A stretch of 64,000 nt of DNA from Sabethes cyaneus (Eukaryota > Arthropoda > Insecta > Diptera > Culicidae). Where the stretch lies: assembly GCF_943734655.1 (NCBI RefSeq), contig NC_071355.1:72067449-72131448 (forward strand), read 5' to 3'. The notes under the pieces were generated by a model. The model ran no database searches, was not told the DNA's origin, and saw only the letters and a program-made list of their open reading frames with translations. The position numbers and the translations under genes were made by a program. Positions 12,149-21,465 of this stretch are shown piece by piece. The stretch's first letter is position 1; every line of letters begins with the position of its first letter.

Positions 12149-13079
12149 TTTTAACATAACAACTAACTCGCTAGAACATTTCAAAACAATGCAAAGCATA
12201 TGCAAAGTTATTGTTATACAATGATTTTTAAGTGTATTTTTTAACAAGTCATTATATTTTACAAAACAATAGGGGTATTCATCAAAGTTGCTTATATTAA
12301 TGTGATCCAAATGGTTTATGAAGATGCTATATTTGTTGTATGGATTTACAGAAAACAAAATTTTTATCACCCTAATAGGTGGATATATATTATCATCATA
12401 ATGATTTAAAAAGATGGACCATATTTTTTAAATTAATATCTCTAAAGACACCATCCGTGTAAAATTACGCACTTGCATGCTGTCCCTGCCGTTTTGTTCG
12501 CCGACGTCACTTTTGTAGCGAAACGTAAAAATTGAATTTGAATTTATACACAAAAGTGACGTCAACGCTTACAATTCATGTATTCAATAAAATAACTAGA
12601 GGAACAGCAATGGTTAGTTAGTATACATCAAAACGAACAAATTGTACAGACCAAAATGTCATAATTGGCTCTTGGATTAAAAATGCTGCAAATTTACGAT
12701 TTTTGCTTCTACTGAAAAATGTGCAAAATGGATTAACGTCACTTTTGCATATGACGGCAATCTGTGACTCAAATAGAGTTGGCCAACAACACTTAGCACT
12801 ACCCAGATAACCAGACATCGAATATCGAAGTATGCAACGAATCGCATATATATAAACATACAATCAAAATCGTATATACCTCCAATTAAAGTAACCGACT
12901 CAAAACCGACTTTTAGATTATTTTAGACATTCTCTCGTATTAATGCACATTTAAAGTCGAAGAACGTACTCATTATTTCGTAAAATATACTAAACAATTA
13001 AAGTAACAAGCTACTGTTACTCACTACTGGTAAATTTAGCGGTTTTTTTTTAAATATAGTCTATGTTATCTGGTGGAGT
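12149..13079. other. AT-rich intron sequence with CGTCACTTTTG inverted motifs
   Basis: GACGTCACTTTTG (about 12504) and CAAAAGTGACGTCA (about 12551) face each other across 35 bases, and a third TAACGTCACTTTTG lies at about 12733. The segment 12761-12799 (GTGACTCAAATAGAGTTGGC onward) recurs at 55790-55828. No gene seen. Confidence 0.4.
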
Positions 13080-13385
13080 ATGTTGCGGCAGAAAGCCGCA
13101 TTGTAATCCATCGCAGCTAGCGTCTATTGTCCAACCGAAGCTAGTCACAAAACGCTATTGTCCGTTCAACTGAACGTGATGCACAAAGGCTATTATTCTG
13201 ACCATGTAACAAATCTATTTACCGCAAGTGTATAAAAGGCGAATAATAAATGGCAATTATACAGTGCACTAGCAACCACCGCTGTTGGCGGATGGTTGCC
13301 GTAAGATGAATCTAGAGTTTTATTTAGTGTGAAGACATCCAGTCCCGTTGGTAATCGGCCCCCCTAACGACGATCCGGAACATTG
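13080..13385 (+). repeat. LTR-like segment (solo LTR or 5' LTR) directly upstream of the viral insertion
   Basis: The segment ends GATCCGGAACA-TTG and shares its last 50 bases (CAGTCCCGTTGGTAATCGGC onward) with fragments at 19302-19355, 20178-20222 (minus) and 20632-20675. At 20178 that same end abuts a tRNA-type primer binding site, which identifies it as the 3' edge of an LTR. The start at 13080 (TGTTGCGGC) is a guess from the usual TG...CA borders. A CACCGCTGTTGGCGG hairpin-like block at about 13276 is also shared in diverged form with 20268 and 20560. Confidence 0.5.
13231..13265 (+). promoter_or_regulatory. Putative LTR promoter: TATA box and initiator
   Basis: TATAAAAGG at 13231-13239 is followed about 30 bases later by TTATACAGTGC, which resembles an arthropod initiator. 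The arrangement reads toward the viral L open frame, so a transcript from here would contain the L ORF in sense about 175 bases downstream. Promoter activity is inference. Confidence 0.4.
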
Positions 13386-13409
13386 TTTTTTTTTTTTTTT
13401 TTTTTTTTT
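13332..13409. repeat. Left copy of 75-78 bp direct repeat flanking the viral insertion (LTR end plus poly-T)
   Basis: AAGACATCCAGTCCCGTTGG and the following 34 bases to CATTG are identical, base for base, to 19302-19355. A run of 24 T follows here, against 21 T in the right copy. The preceding bases differ (G here, T at 19301), which marks the repeat border. It behaves like a very long target-site duplication or the trace of a template switch. Confidence 0.9.
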
Positions 13410-13435
13410 AACAATACTCAGGTAAACCGGACAAA
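13410..13435 (+). other. Viral L 5' leader, resembling a rhabdovirus mRNA start
   Basis: The viral segment begins AACAATACTCAGG immediately after the poly-T run, 26 bases before the ATG. Rhabdovirus mRNAs conventionally start with AACA, so the insertion seems to begin exactly at, or very near, the 5' end of the L messenger rather than in genomic intergenic RNA. This would fit reverse transcription of an mRNA. Confidence 0.55.
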
Positions 13436-16400
13436 ATGTCTACGTTCTGGTATCAAGCAGAAGTTGATGATCTACAGAGGTTGGAAGAAGAAGTTCACGA
13501 GGATTACACAGAAAGTTGGTCCTCTTCATTGTGGCAAGATGTCGAGAGTTCCTGCGGAGGAAGTAAAATGCCGGATACGTCACCGCGATTGTTAAATAAT
13601 CGGGATTATACATTAAATTCTCCACTCATAGTTGATGAGTTGGATTCTTACCTTAGATATCACAAAACGGGGCTGAAAGATAAACTGTTTTATTCAATGA
13701 AATGGAAGAATCGGAAAGAATGGTTGACAAGATCAGCACCTGATATTAGCAATGTTGTAAAACCATTGGGGTTTCACTCCACATGTGCGAAAATGTGGAG
13801 AGTGAAAAACGTAAAATCTACTAAATTCGTTGATTTGCTAGAGAAGACTGACAAATCGGCTAGTAGAACACATAGTGTCGTTGAAGCTTATTTCAAAGCA
13901 TGGTTAAATAAAAATATCGAGTTTAGATCAAGACTTAACAACACAGAAGAGATATACAAATACGGATCATACATGCTGGAAACATTGATAATTGCATGGT
14001 TATTAAATGCAGGTACAAGTTATGAATTAAAGGAGCTGCAGAAGACATTTAAAATTCGTGCCACTGATTCTAAGTCTGGGTTGAAAGCAGGATTAGTTTA
14101 CAAGTCAGAAATTTTTGGAGATGTATATATCGGACATGACATAGTCTATCTGCCGAAGTATCAATCTCTATGGGACAGAAATATGTTGCTGATGTTTAAA
14201 GATACTTGTACTGCTAGATTTCAAACACTATTTTCAATTCATCACAGGTTTGTAGACAAATATGGTCCCGAACACGGTCCGATCATGGAAAAATTGTATC
14301 TAGTCGGTGACCGAGTCATTGAACACGACTCTATGAAAGGTTACGAAACTATAGGGTTATTAGAACCACTAACTTCTGCTAAATTAGCAGGCATTGCCTC
14401 TGAAGCTAGACCATTAATTCCTAAATTTCCAAGATTTGGTGAGTATTTGGATGGAAAAATGAATGACTGCAGAAAATTGAATCCATATGCTAAGGAATTC
14501 TTTGATATCATACAAAAGGTTGAGAACAAAAAGTTATTACTCACAATGTACGGTTCATTCAGACATTGGGGACATCCCTTCATTAATTATAAAGAAGGCT
14601 TGTGTGCCTTGTATAAAAACGTGACATCAACAGAGGATGTTATAGATGAAGCATATTCCGAAAAGTTAGCATCAGATTTAACTTTCAGGATACTACATGC
14701 ACAATTTCTGGAAACTGGTAAGTGGGCAGTAAAGAGACATGAAGTTCCTCATGATCATTCGTTGAAGAAACATATTGAAAACAACACTTGGCCTGCAATT
14801 GATACATTGTTAGCGTATCCAGATGAGTGGAATCTGCTCCCGATAGACAAGTGTTGGGACATTCCTGCTACGGTAGATCCAGCTTTGCTTTATTCAGATA
14901 AAACACACTCAATCAACAGAGATAAATTAATTAAACATTTAAAAGAAAACCCCGGTCTACCAATTCCTACTAAGAAGGTTCTTCAAACCCTAATAGATAC
15001 TCCTGCCACGAACTGGCCAGAATTTCTGGATAGGATAGATAAAAGTGGATTGACACCGAATGAATTGATAATAGGACTGAAAGCAAAGGAAAGGGAGATA
15101 AAGTGGAAAGGTCGGTTTTTCGCCTTGATGAGCTGGTCACTTAGGCAATATTTTGTATTCACAGAATACTTGATTAAGAGTAAAGTTTTACCACTTTTCT
15201 CAGGTCTAACCATGGCAGATGATCAAACGTCACTTATCAAGAAAATGCTGAGAAATACCAGTGGGCAAGGTGGACGGTCTTACTCCAAGATTACAATTAG
15301 TAATCATTTGGATTATGAGAAATGGAATAACTTCCAAAGGAAAACAGCGACAGGACCGATATTTAAAGTCTTAGGTCAATTTTTTGGATATCCAAATTTA
15401 TTCCTAAGGACCCATGAATTCTTTGAGAAATCTTTGATTTACTACAGAGATCGTCCTGATCTAATGAAGGTAGAAGGTAATCAAGTAAAAAATGTCGATC
15501 CAAATTTCCGTGTGTGCTGGAATGGTCAGCTTGGGGGATTAGAAGGCTTAAGACAAAAGGGTTGGAGTCTACTGAATTTGTTAGTCATAGAGAGAGAGTC
15601 TCGAATAAGAAATACATCAATACGAATCCTCGCTCAGGGAGATAATCAGGTTATTTGTTCTGAGTACAGTGTCAATCCTTATACGGAGGAACATGAATTA
15701 AGAAGTCACCTCAAGAAGATAGCACAGAATAATGAAGTGATTATGAATGCTATACGGGTTGCAACAAAACGAATAGGGTTAAGAATAAATGAAGATGAAA
15801 CTCTTCAAGCTGCAGATTTGTTAATTTATGGGAAAGTGATATTATTCCGAGGAAACATCACTTGCCTTGAAGAGAAGAGATATTCTCGAATAACATGCAC
15901 AACCAACGATCAATTACCGTCACTTGGGAATGTTTTGGCAACCGTATCCACAAATTGTCTCACAGTTTCTCACTATTCGAAAAGTCCGGTGAACGCCATT
16001 GTCAATTACAACTGGTTAGGTAATTTCGTGAATGAAATTATGACCATGCACAATCCAGCATTACGAACCAGTCCTCGCAACCTCCTAAGACATCCTAAAG
16101 CACTAGATTCCACAGAATATAAAATTGGAGTTTTATATTTGGACCCATCATTAGGAGGGATTAATGGGATGTCAATCACTCGATTTCATATTAGGATGTT
16201 TCCGGATCCTGTGACTGAGGCATTGTCATTTTGGAAGGCAGTATACAAGGGAACCACTAGATCAGGATTGGCCAGGTTAGCTGCAACATTCGGATCTCCT
16301 CAGTTGTCAGTCCCATCCAGAAAAGCATTTTCTAAATTGTTGGAAGATCCCACATCTCTCAACATTCCGAGGAGTCTGAGTGCACAGAATTTGATTAAAG

Positions 16401-19303
16401 ATGAAATTAAACAAGCTATGTTGAACGACCCAAGCTCAATTAAGAATGAGATCATTCGAGATGCAATAGTTTATGTGAAAGACTCAGAAGAATCCTTTGT
16501 GTCTTTTTTGCAGGGAATTACTCCGTGTTTCCCGAGATTTTTAAGTGAATTTCGTGCAGCAACATTTTTCGGTATAACGGATTCGGTTATTGGGTTATTC
16601 GAAAATTCCAAGACCATTCGGAATTTATTCAAAAGTAAATTTCGAGAATTAGTGGACAGTGCTATAGTCAAATGTGAATTGGGAGCAATTCGATCCTTGA
16701 TTTCGTTCACAAAAAATAAGAATAAGGAAATTTGGTCGTGCTCGGCTTCACATGCAGATCAGCTAAGGACATCATCATGGGGGAGGAAGATAGTAGGTAC
16801 AACAGTTCCTCATCCCTTGGAAATGATATCTGAAATAACCTCAGATCATCATGAATGCACACCATGCAACAGACCTACTCCGCTATCATGTCATATTGTA
16901 GTTATTGTTCCACAAGGTATTGCAAACCCAGAAGATGAAAGGGGACCATATCCTCCATACTTAGGTTCTACTACGGCTGAAAACACCAGTTTAATTCAAT
17001 CCTGGGAGAAAGATACAGATATTCCTTTCATCAGGAGAGCCTCAGAATTAAGACGAGGTATCTATTGGTTTATCAAGCCTAATAGCAAATTAGGAAGATC
17101 AATAAAAGGTAACATTCATTCGCTAACAGGTGAAGATCCGGGAGGGGAAATAGCAGGTTTCAGTCGAACTGGTTCCGCACTCCATCGCTTTGGTTGTAGC
17201 AGAGTCTCTGCTGGTGGGTACATCGCAAATACATCAGTCTATGGCAGCAGGATGATCATCTCAACAGATCAGTTCAAAAATTTAGAAGACAAAAATTATG
17301 ATTTCATGTATCAGTCCCTAATGTTGTATGCTCAACAGACAGTAGGCGAATTACATGCCGAAATGCCAAATCCTAAAACTTATCACTTCCACATCAAATG
17401 CGAATCCTGTCTTAGACCGATAGAAGAAGTAACATTGGAATCCGAGTTGGAATTCAATTTCAAGGACGTCAGTAGTATTTTGGCAAAATGGAAGCCTGAA
17501 GACATCTCCTGGATGAATCCATCACAATCAATAGAGTTGACTCCAGGGAACTGGGATAAATTAAATTCTCAAGAATGCTCGACTCAAATTGGAATTCTGC
17601 ATGGAGTTGTTTACGGATGTTTACATCAGAGTTATTCAGATACGAGTGTTTTGGATGGATTATTTCCATTGGGATTAAGGAATAAATTGTACGCTCCCAC
17701 ATACTTGACAGGTCTAAGAGATGGCTTGTTTAGAGCAGCCCTAATGGAGGCTCTGCAGAGAAGATCGTTTTTCACCAGTAATCAACCAGGATGTATTGTT
17801 AGAGCATGTTACAGAAGACAAATTGAACGGATTACCCAGAATAATGATTTTCTAATCTTTGTCCAAAGCAATTCGATTAGTTTAACTCTGCGACAACACT
17901 CAAATAGGATCCCTCCATCTTATCCAGTTAACAAATCAGATTCAGCAATACAGATAAGAACATATTTACTGGATTACGAATTTAAAGATTGGTTGGAGAA
18001 TACAATAGGGACCAAACCAGATTTATGGATATTTGCGGATTTTGCAAGTATAAAATTGGCTGGCTTGTTAATCTTGTCTTACGAACTATCATTGTCCATG
18101 TATAGATTGACGGTCCCGGACTTCCTCTCTTATGCCAGGGGAATCAGTGATCTCCTAACCTGCGTGAAAACTGGAGAGATGAAGTCTGAAATACAAAATT
18201 TAATTTCAGTGAGAGGGAACATTTGGTTGTGTCAAAGTGAAGTTAGACATGCAGTAAAGACAATACCATTTTTAGATTCAATTCCAAAGATATCTGATGA
18301 ACCGTTGATCTTTTCAAATGAAGTACCCAGTGGCGTCCAGGAGTATGTGGTTTCCTATACGAGTGAGTATGTCGCACCACCAAACATTCTCGTGCCAAGA
18401 ATCCAGAATCCACTGATATCTGGCATCCGAATACCTCAAATAGCTACAGGATCATTTCTCAAAATGGAAATAATATTAAACCATTTTTCTGTGATGCCTC
18501 GAGCTATTTTATGTGGAGGAGATGGATCTGGAGGTATCAGCGCCAGTTTGCTTAGGAAATACGTCAATTCAAGATTGATCTTCAACAACTTAATCGTCAT
18601 GGAGGATGTATCATTAGGAGGATCGTTACCTGCACCACCTAGTGCCATAAATGCAATGAGTTCGGACATTAAACTGAGATGTGTGAATCTTAAAGATGCC
18701 TGGGAAAATCCTTCAGATTTAAGATCTCCGGAGACTTGGAAGAGTTTCAGACGCTTGAAAGATAAATATGGCTTAAAAATTGATCTCGGGGTGTTCGACA
18801 TGGAAATCAATTCTATAGAAGATATTAATGCAATAGATACACAAATCAAAGAGAATTTATCAAAATTGTTTGAATTGAGTACGACATTGATTATTAAGAC
18901 TTACTTGGGGAGGGTGATGTCAAAGGATTCTCCATTGATTTTGCTTGGGAAGTATTTCATATCTGTTTCATTGGTGCAAACAGAATTGAGTAGCTCCCAA
19001 ACATCTGAAGTCTATATGGTTTGTCAGAATCTGAAGAGAAATGACAATATCATGATGTACCCGATGTGGAATAGTCTCAAATCACTGATAGAGAATTGTT
19101 ATTGTCAAAGATTATATCACGAGGAATTTGAACGCGCCAGAAGATGTTTGTCTTACGACCTTGTAAAGGGCATCCCTCCGATTTTTGTACCAAATGGAAT
19201 ACAGGAACTACTGGGGATATTTTCATCATTGGGCCAAGATAGAGTGATATTGACTTGTATGATGGATAAATCGGAACTGTTTTTGAAAGATATAAGGATA
19301 TAA
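13436..19303 (+). CDS. L: Endogenous rhabdovirus-type L protein (RNA polymerase), uninterrupted 1,955-codon ORF
   Basis: In rhabdoviruses L is the large polymerase that transcribes, caps, methylates and replicates the negative-strand genome together with P and N. This copy is a genomic viral fossil with a completely open frame. Visible signatures are GLTMADD at residues 590-596 (motif A region), a WNGQLGGLEGLRQKGW block (motif B), GDNQ at 735-738 (catalytic motif C), GTTVPH at 1121-1126 and HR at 1250-1251 (capping domain), GGDGSGG at 1694-1700 (methyl-donor binding), and a methyltransferase tetrad K1676-D1788-K1821-E1850. Family members usually have roughly 2,050-2,150 residues. This one stops about 105 residues after the tetrad Glu, so the C-terminal domain is cut off. 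The stop TAA is formed from one base of viral sequence plus AA of the flanking repeat. No N, P, M or G gene is nearby. The lack of any frameshift or internal stop over 5.9 kb implies either recent integration or selection. Confidence 0.93.
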   Translation: MSTFWYQAEVDDLQRLEEEVHEDYTESWSSSLWQDVESSCGGSKMPDTSPRLLNNRDYTLNSPLIVDELDSYLRYHKTGLKDKLFYSMKWKNRKEWLTRSAPDISNVVKPLGFHSTCAKMWRVKNVKSTKFVDLLEKTDKSASRTHSVVEAYFKAWLNKNIEFRSRLNNTEEIYKYGSYMLETLIIAWLLNAGTSYELKELQKTFKIRATDSKSGLKAGLVYKSEIFGDVYIGHDIVYLPKYQSLWDRNMLLMFKDTCTARFQTLFSIHHRFVDKYGPEHGPIMEKLYLVGDRVIEHDSMKGYETIGLLEPLTSAKLAGIASEARPLIPKFPRFGEYLDGKMNDCRKLNPYAKEFFDIIQKVENKKLLLTMYGSFRHWGHPFINYKEGLCALYKNVTSTEDVIDEAYSEKLASDLTFRILHAQFLETGKWAVKRHEVPHDHSLKKHIENNTWPAIDTLLAYPDEWNLLPIDKCWDIPATVDPALLYSDKTHSINRDKLIKHLKENPGLPIPTKKVLQTLIDTPATNWPEFLDRIDKSGLTPNELIIGLKAKEREIKWKGRFFALMSWSLRQYFVFTEYLIKSKVLPLFSGLTMADDQTSLIKKMLRNTSGQGGRSYSKITISNHLDYEKWNNFQRKTATGPIFKVLGQFFGYPNLFLRTHEFFEKSLIYYRDRPDLMKVEGNQVKNVDPNFRVCWNGQLGGLEGLRQKGWSLLNLLVIERESRIRNTSIRILAQGDNQVICSEYSVNPYTEEHELRSHLKKIAQNNEVIMNAIRVATKRIGLRINEDETLQAADLLIYGKVILFRGNITCLEEKRYSRITCTTNDQLPSLGNVLATVSTNCLTVSHYSKSPVNAIVNYNWLGNFVNEIMTMHNPALRTSPRNLLRHPKALDSTEYKIGVLYLDPSLGGINGMSITRFHIRMFPDPVTEALSFWKAVYKGTTRSGLARLAATFGSPQLSVPSRKAFSKLLEDPTSLNIPRSLSAQNLIKDEIKQAMLNDPSSIKNEIIRDAIVYVKDSEESFVSFLQGITPCFPRFLSEFRAATFFGITDSVIGLFENSKTIRNLFKSKFRELVDSAIVKCELGAIRSLISFTKNKNKEIWSCSASHADQLRTSSWGRKIVGTTVPHPLEMISEITSDHHECTPCNRPTPLSCHIVVIVPQGIANPEDERGPYPPYLGSTTAENTSLIQSWEKDTDIPFIRRASELRRGIYWFIKPNSKLGRSIKGNIHSLTGEDPGGEIAGFSRTGSALHRFGCSRVSAGGYIANTSVYGSRMIISTDQFKNLEDKNYDFMYQSLMLYAQQTVGELHAEMPNPKTYHFHIKCESCLRPIEEVTLESELEFNFKDVSSILAKWKPEDISWMNPSQSIELTPGNWDKLNSQECSTQIGILHGVVYGCLHQSYSDTSVLDGLFPLGLRNKLYAPTYLTGLRDGLFRAALMEALQRRSFFTSNQPGCIVRACYRRQIERITQNNDFLIFVQSNSISLTLRQHSNRIPPSYPVNKSDSAIQIRTYLLDYEFKDWLENTIGTKPDLWIFADFASIKLAGLLILSYELSLSMYRLTVPDFLSYARGISDLLTCVKTGEMKSEIQNLISVRGNIWLCQSEVRHAVKTIPFLDSIPKISDEPLIFSNEVPSGVQEYVVSYTSEYVAPPNILVPRIQNPLISGIRIPQIATGSFLKMEIILNHFSVMPRAILCGGDGSGGISASLLRKYVNSRLIFNNLIVMEDVSLGGSLPAPPSAINAMSSDIKLRCVNLKDAWENPSDLRSPETWKSFRRLKDKYGLKIDLGVFDMEINSIEDINAIDTQIKENLSKLFELSTTLIIKTYLGRVMSKDSPLILLGKYFISVSLVQTELSSSQTSEVYMVCQNLKRNDNIMMYPMWNSLKSLIENCYCQRLYHEEFERARRCLSYDLVKGIPPIFVPNGIQELLGIFSSLGQDRVILTCMMDKSELFLKDIRI

Positions 19304-19376
19304 GACATCCAGTCCCGTTGGTAATCGGCCCCCCTAACGACGATCCGGAACATTGTTTTTTTTTTTTTTTTTTTTT
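19302..19376. repeat. Right copy of the direct repeat flanking the viral insertion
   Basis: Identical to 13332-13385, followed by 21 T. It begins inside the L stop codon (T|AA), so the downstream host repeat supplies the last two bases of TAA. After the T run the sequence continues into LTR-element-like DNA (CTCACGTATCTGG). No viral 3'UTR or poly-A tail separates the L coding sequence from this repeat. Confidence 0.9.
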
Positions 19377-19575
19377 CTCACGTATCTGGACCTGGTGTCC
19401 TCCCAACATGGAGCCGAGTGGCTGGATCATCAAAAACGAATTGGCGCTGGATGGCCGGATTATCACAACTGGACCTGGCGTCCTCACAAATTGGCGCTGA
19501 TTGGCCGGATCATAACAACTGGACCTGGCGTCCTCACAAATTGGCGCTTGGTGGCCGGATTTTATCACACATGAA
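19377..19575 (+). repeat. Tandem repeat of about 50 bp (ACTGGACCTGGCGTCCTCAC units)
   Basis: About three and a half units of a 50-base motif containing ACCTGGCGTCCTCACAAATT and GGCGCTGRTTGGCCGGAT follow directly after the right flank of the insertion. Open frames across it are repeat artefacts. It probably belongs to the internal or leader part of the same LTR element. Confidence 0.7.
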
Positions 19576-19689
19576 TTGTTCTACGATGTACCGATGAAAC
19601 GAAATGGATGAACGTCAAGTGTCAGCGAGTTAGCTTCCTTCTGGCGAACGACCCAGACGAAACTTCTAACCGCAACCAAGCACTTGCTG

Positions 19690-20675
19690 ATAAGAATACA
19701 CCCTCGGATGCTGCAAGCTTCGGTGCTGTACAGCCCTCCTACTACTAGCTGAATCCAAAACCGGGGATTCAGAAGCTGAATGTATTTTACTAAGCGGCTG
19801 TGATTCGCCCACACCGGCATAGCTCCGCTCGGGGATTTGTTGCTAAGCGGCTGCGAAGTCACCCACACCGGCCTAGCTGAAGCGTAGTGAATGAAATCCT
19901 ATTTCGACTATCGATATGCCGTACTTCCTCTGGTACGACGAGCACAGCAAGGTTCAGCAGCATCATCCCACTACGTGAATGCCAAATGTAATACACTCTT
20001 GTAGCAATGCAGCAACACGGTCGATGGATTTGATGTCCCGTTAGTAAACTGTTACTGTTCAAGTCACTATCCTACTACCGAAAATATCACGTGTGACTGT
20101 GGACCGATAACACGATCGATAAAACTGAAGTCCCGTTGGTAAAACGTTGTCAGTGCCAGGACAAATCCTGGTCACGGCACCAATGTTCCGTGATCGTCGT
20201 TAGGGGGGCCGGTTACCAACGGGACTGTGATATTATTATGCAATGACGAACAAGTGTTGCTATATGCACACCACCGCCAGCGGCGGTGGCTGCGAACTGA
20301 CATATAATATATAGATATGTGCAATCGTTATCGGACATTTACGCTTCAGCTATGCCGGTGTGGGTGACTTCGCAGCCGCTTAGCAATCAATTCCCCCAGC
20401 GGAGCTATGCCGGTGTGGGCGAATCACAGCCGTTTAGCAAGATACATTCAGCTCCTGAGTCCCCGGTTCTTGGATTCAGCGTAGTAGTAGGAGGGCTGTA
20501 CAGCACGGAAGCTTGCAGCATCCGAGAATGTATTAATTCCTGGAAGTTCAGTCAGTTTGCAGCCACCGCCGCTGGCGGTGGTGTGCATTTAGCAACACGT
20601 GTTCTTCGTCTATTGCATAATAATATCACAGTCCCGTTGGTAACCGGCCCCCCTTATGACGATCACGGAACAGAT
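19690..20675. mobile_element. Head-to-head LTR retrotransposon fragments with a tRNA-His-type primer site
   Basis: The block at 19690-19890 is the reverse complement of 20335-20545 (shared GGAGGGCTGTACAGCAC and CTATGCCGGTGTGGG stretches). The block at 20178-20312 is the reverse complement of 20545-20675, including TATTGCATAATAATATCAC and the LTR end CAGTCCCGTTGGTAACCGG. On the minus strand the LTR end GATCACGGAACA is followed after one base by TGGTGCCGTGACCAGGAT (20163-20180). That matches the complement of an animal tRNA-His 3' end including CCA, so it is the expected primer binding site. No gag or pol sequence remains. BEL/Pao versus Ty3 class is not decidable here. Confidence 0.6.
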
Positions 20676-20679
20676 TGTT

Positions 20680-21465
20680 TATTTAGGGGAAAATAAAAAA
20701 ACACGGAGCACCCAAGGTTAGTCAAGAGAGGTTTTCTGATGTTCAAATTTGTTTTTCACCCCCGCTGGCTTACCCTTGACGACCACTGAAATTTTCAAAG
20801 TGGAAACTGTTGAATGTATAAACAACGTCGATGGTTGCTAACCAATCGTTCCGCGCACTTCTGTTCTACAAACTGAAAACTAGATCACCTATTTTAACTC
20901 ACCTTGGGAGCACCTATAATCGACATAGAAGGTTCTATAAACACCAACTGAATCGAAACCTGTTATAGATCATACTTAAATATACATACTTTAGAGAAAA
21001 CAATTACAAACTTAATCGAAGGTAAACTAACAATATGTTGTCGAAAATAATATCATGTAATACATACAACACTGATGTAACGAATTTAATCGAGATGTTC
21101 GATAGTCAATTCATCGTCATCTTCTTCCAAAAATCACGAAAGATCAAGCAATTCACTAAGACCAACTAGTACCAACAACATCATTTTGCTGGTTACAGGC
21201 GTTAGGATACTCTAACTGAAATATTCGTGAAAGAGCTGACACGTGCATGTTTTTCCACTGTTTCATAAGGTTGTGAATCAACAGGATGAATCTTTCTTAG
21301 ACCGCAGAGCAAACAAGGTATTCGAACCTGCTATTTAAATGTTAGCCATGGTGTAGTTGGTGTATTCTCCACAATACACATACAGGGACTCAGTACTATA
21401 CACACTGCGTTGGAAATAAACCTAGTGAGGAAACAAAATTTCAATTTATATTATACTAGCTGACC
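20680..21465. other. Intron sequence, no gene or recognised repeat
   Basis: AT-rich, non-coding on both strands as far as I can see. Confidence 0.4.

Noticed and set aside
13440..18849. Open frames on the minus strand across the viral L region (for example 18436-18849, 137 codons)
   Set aside because: They are antisense shadows of the L ORF with no motifs of their own.
20150..20205. A tRNA-His gene
   Set aside because: Only the 3' half plus an encoded CCA, followed by the 5' half in the wrong order, is present; the LTR context favours a primer binding site.
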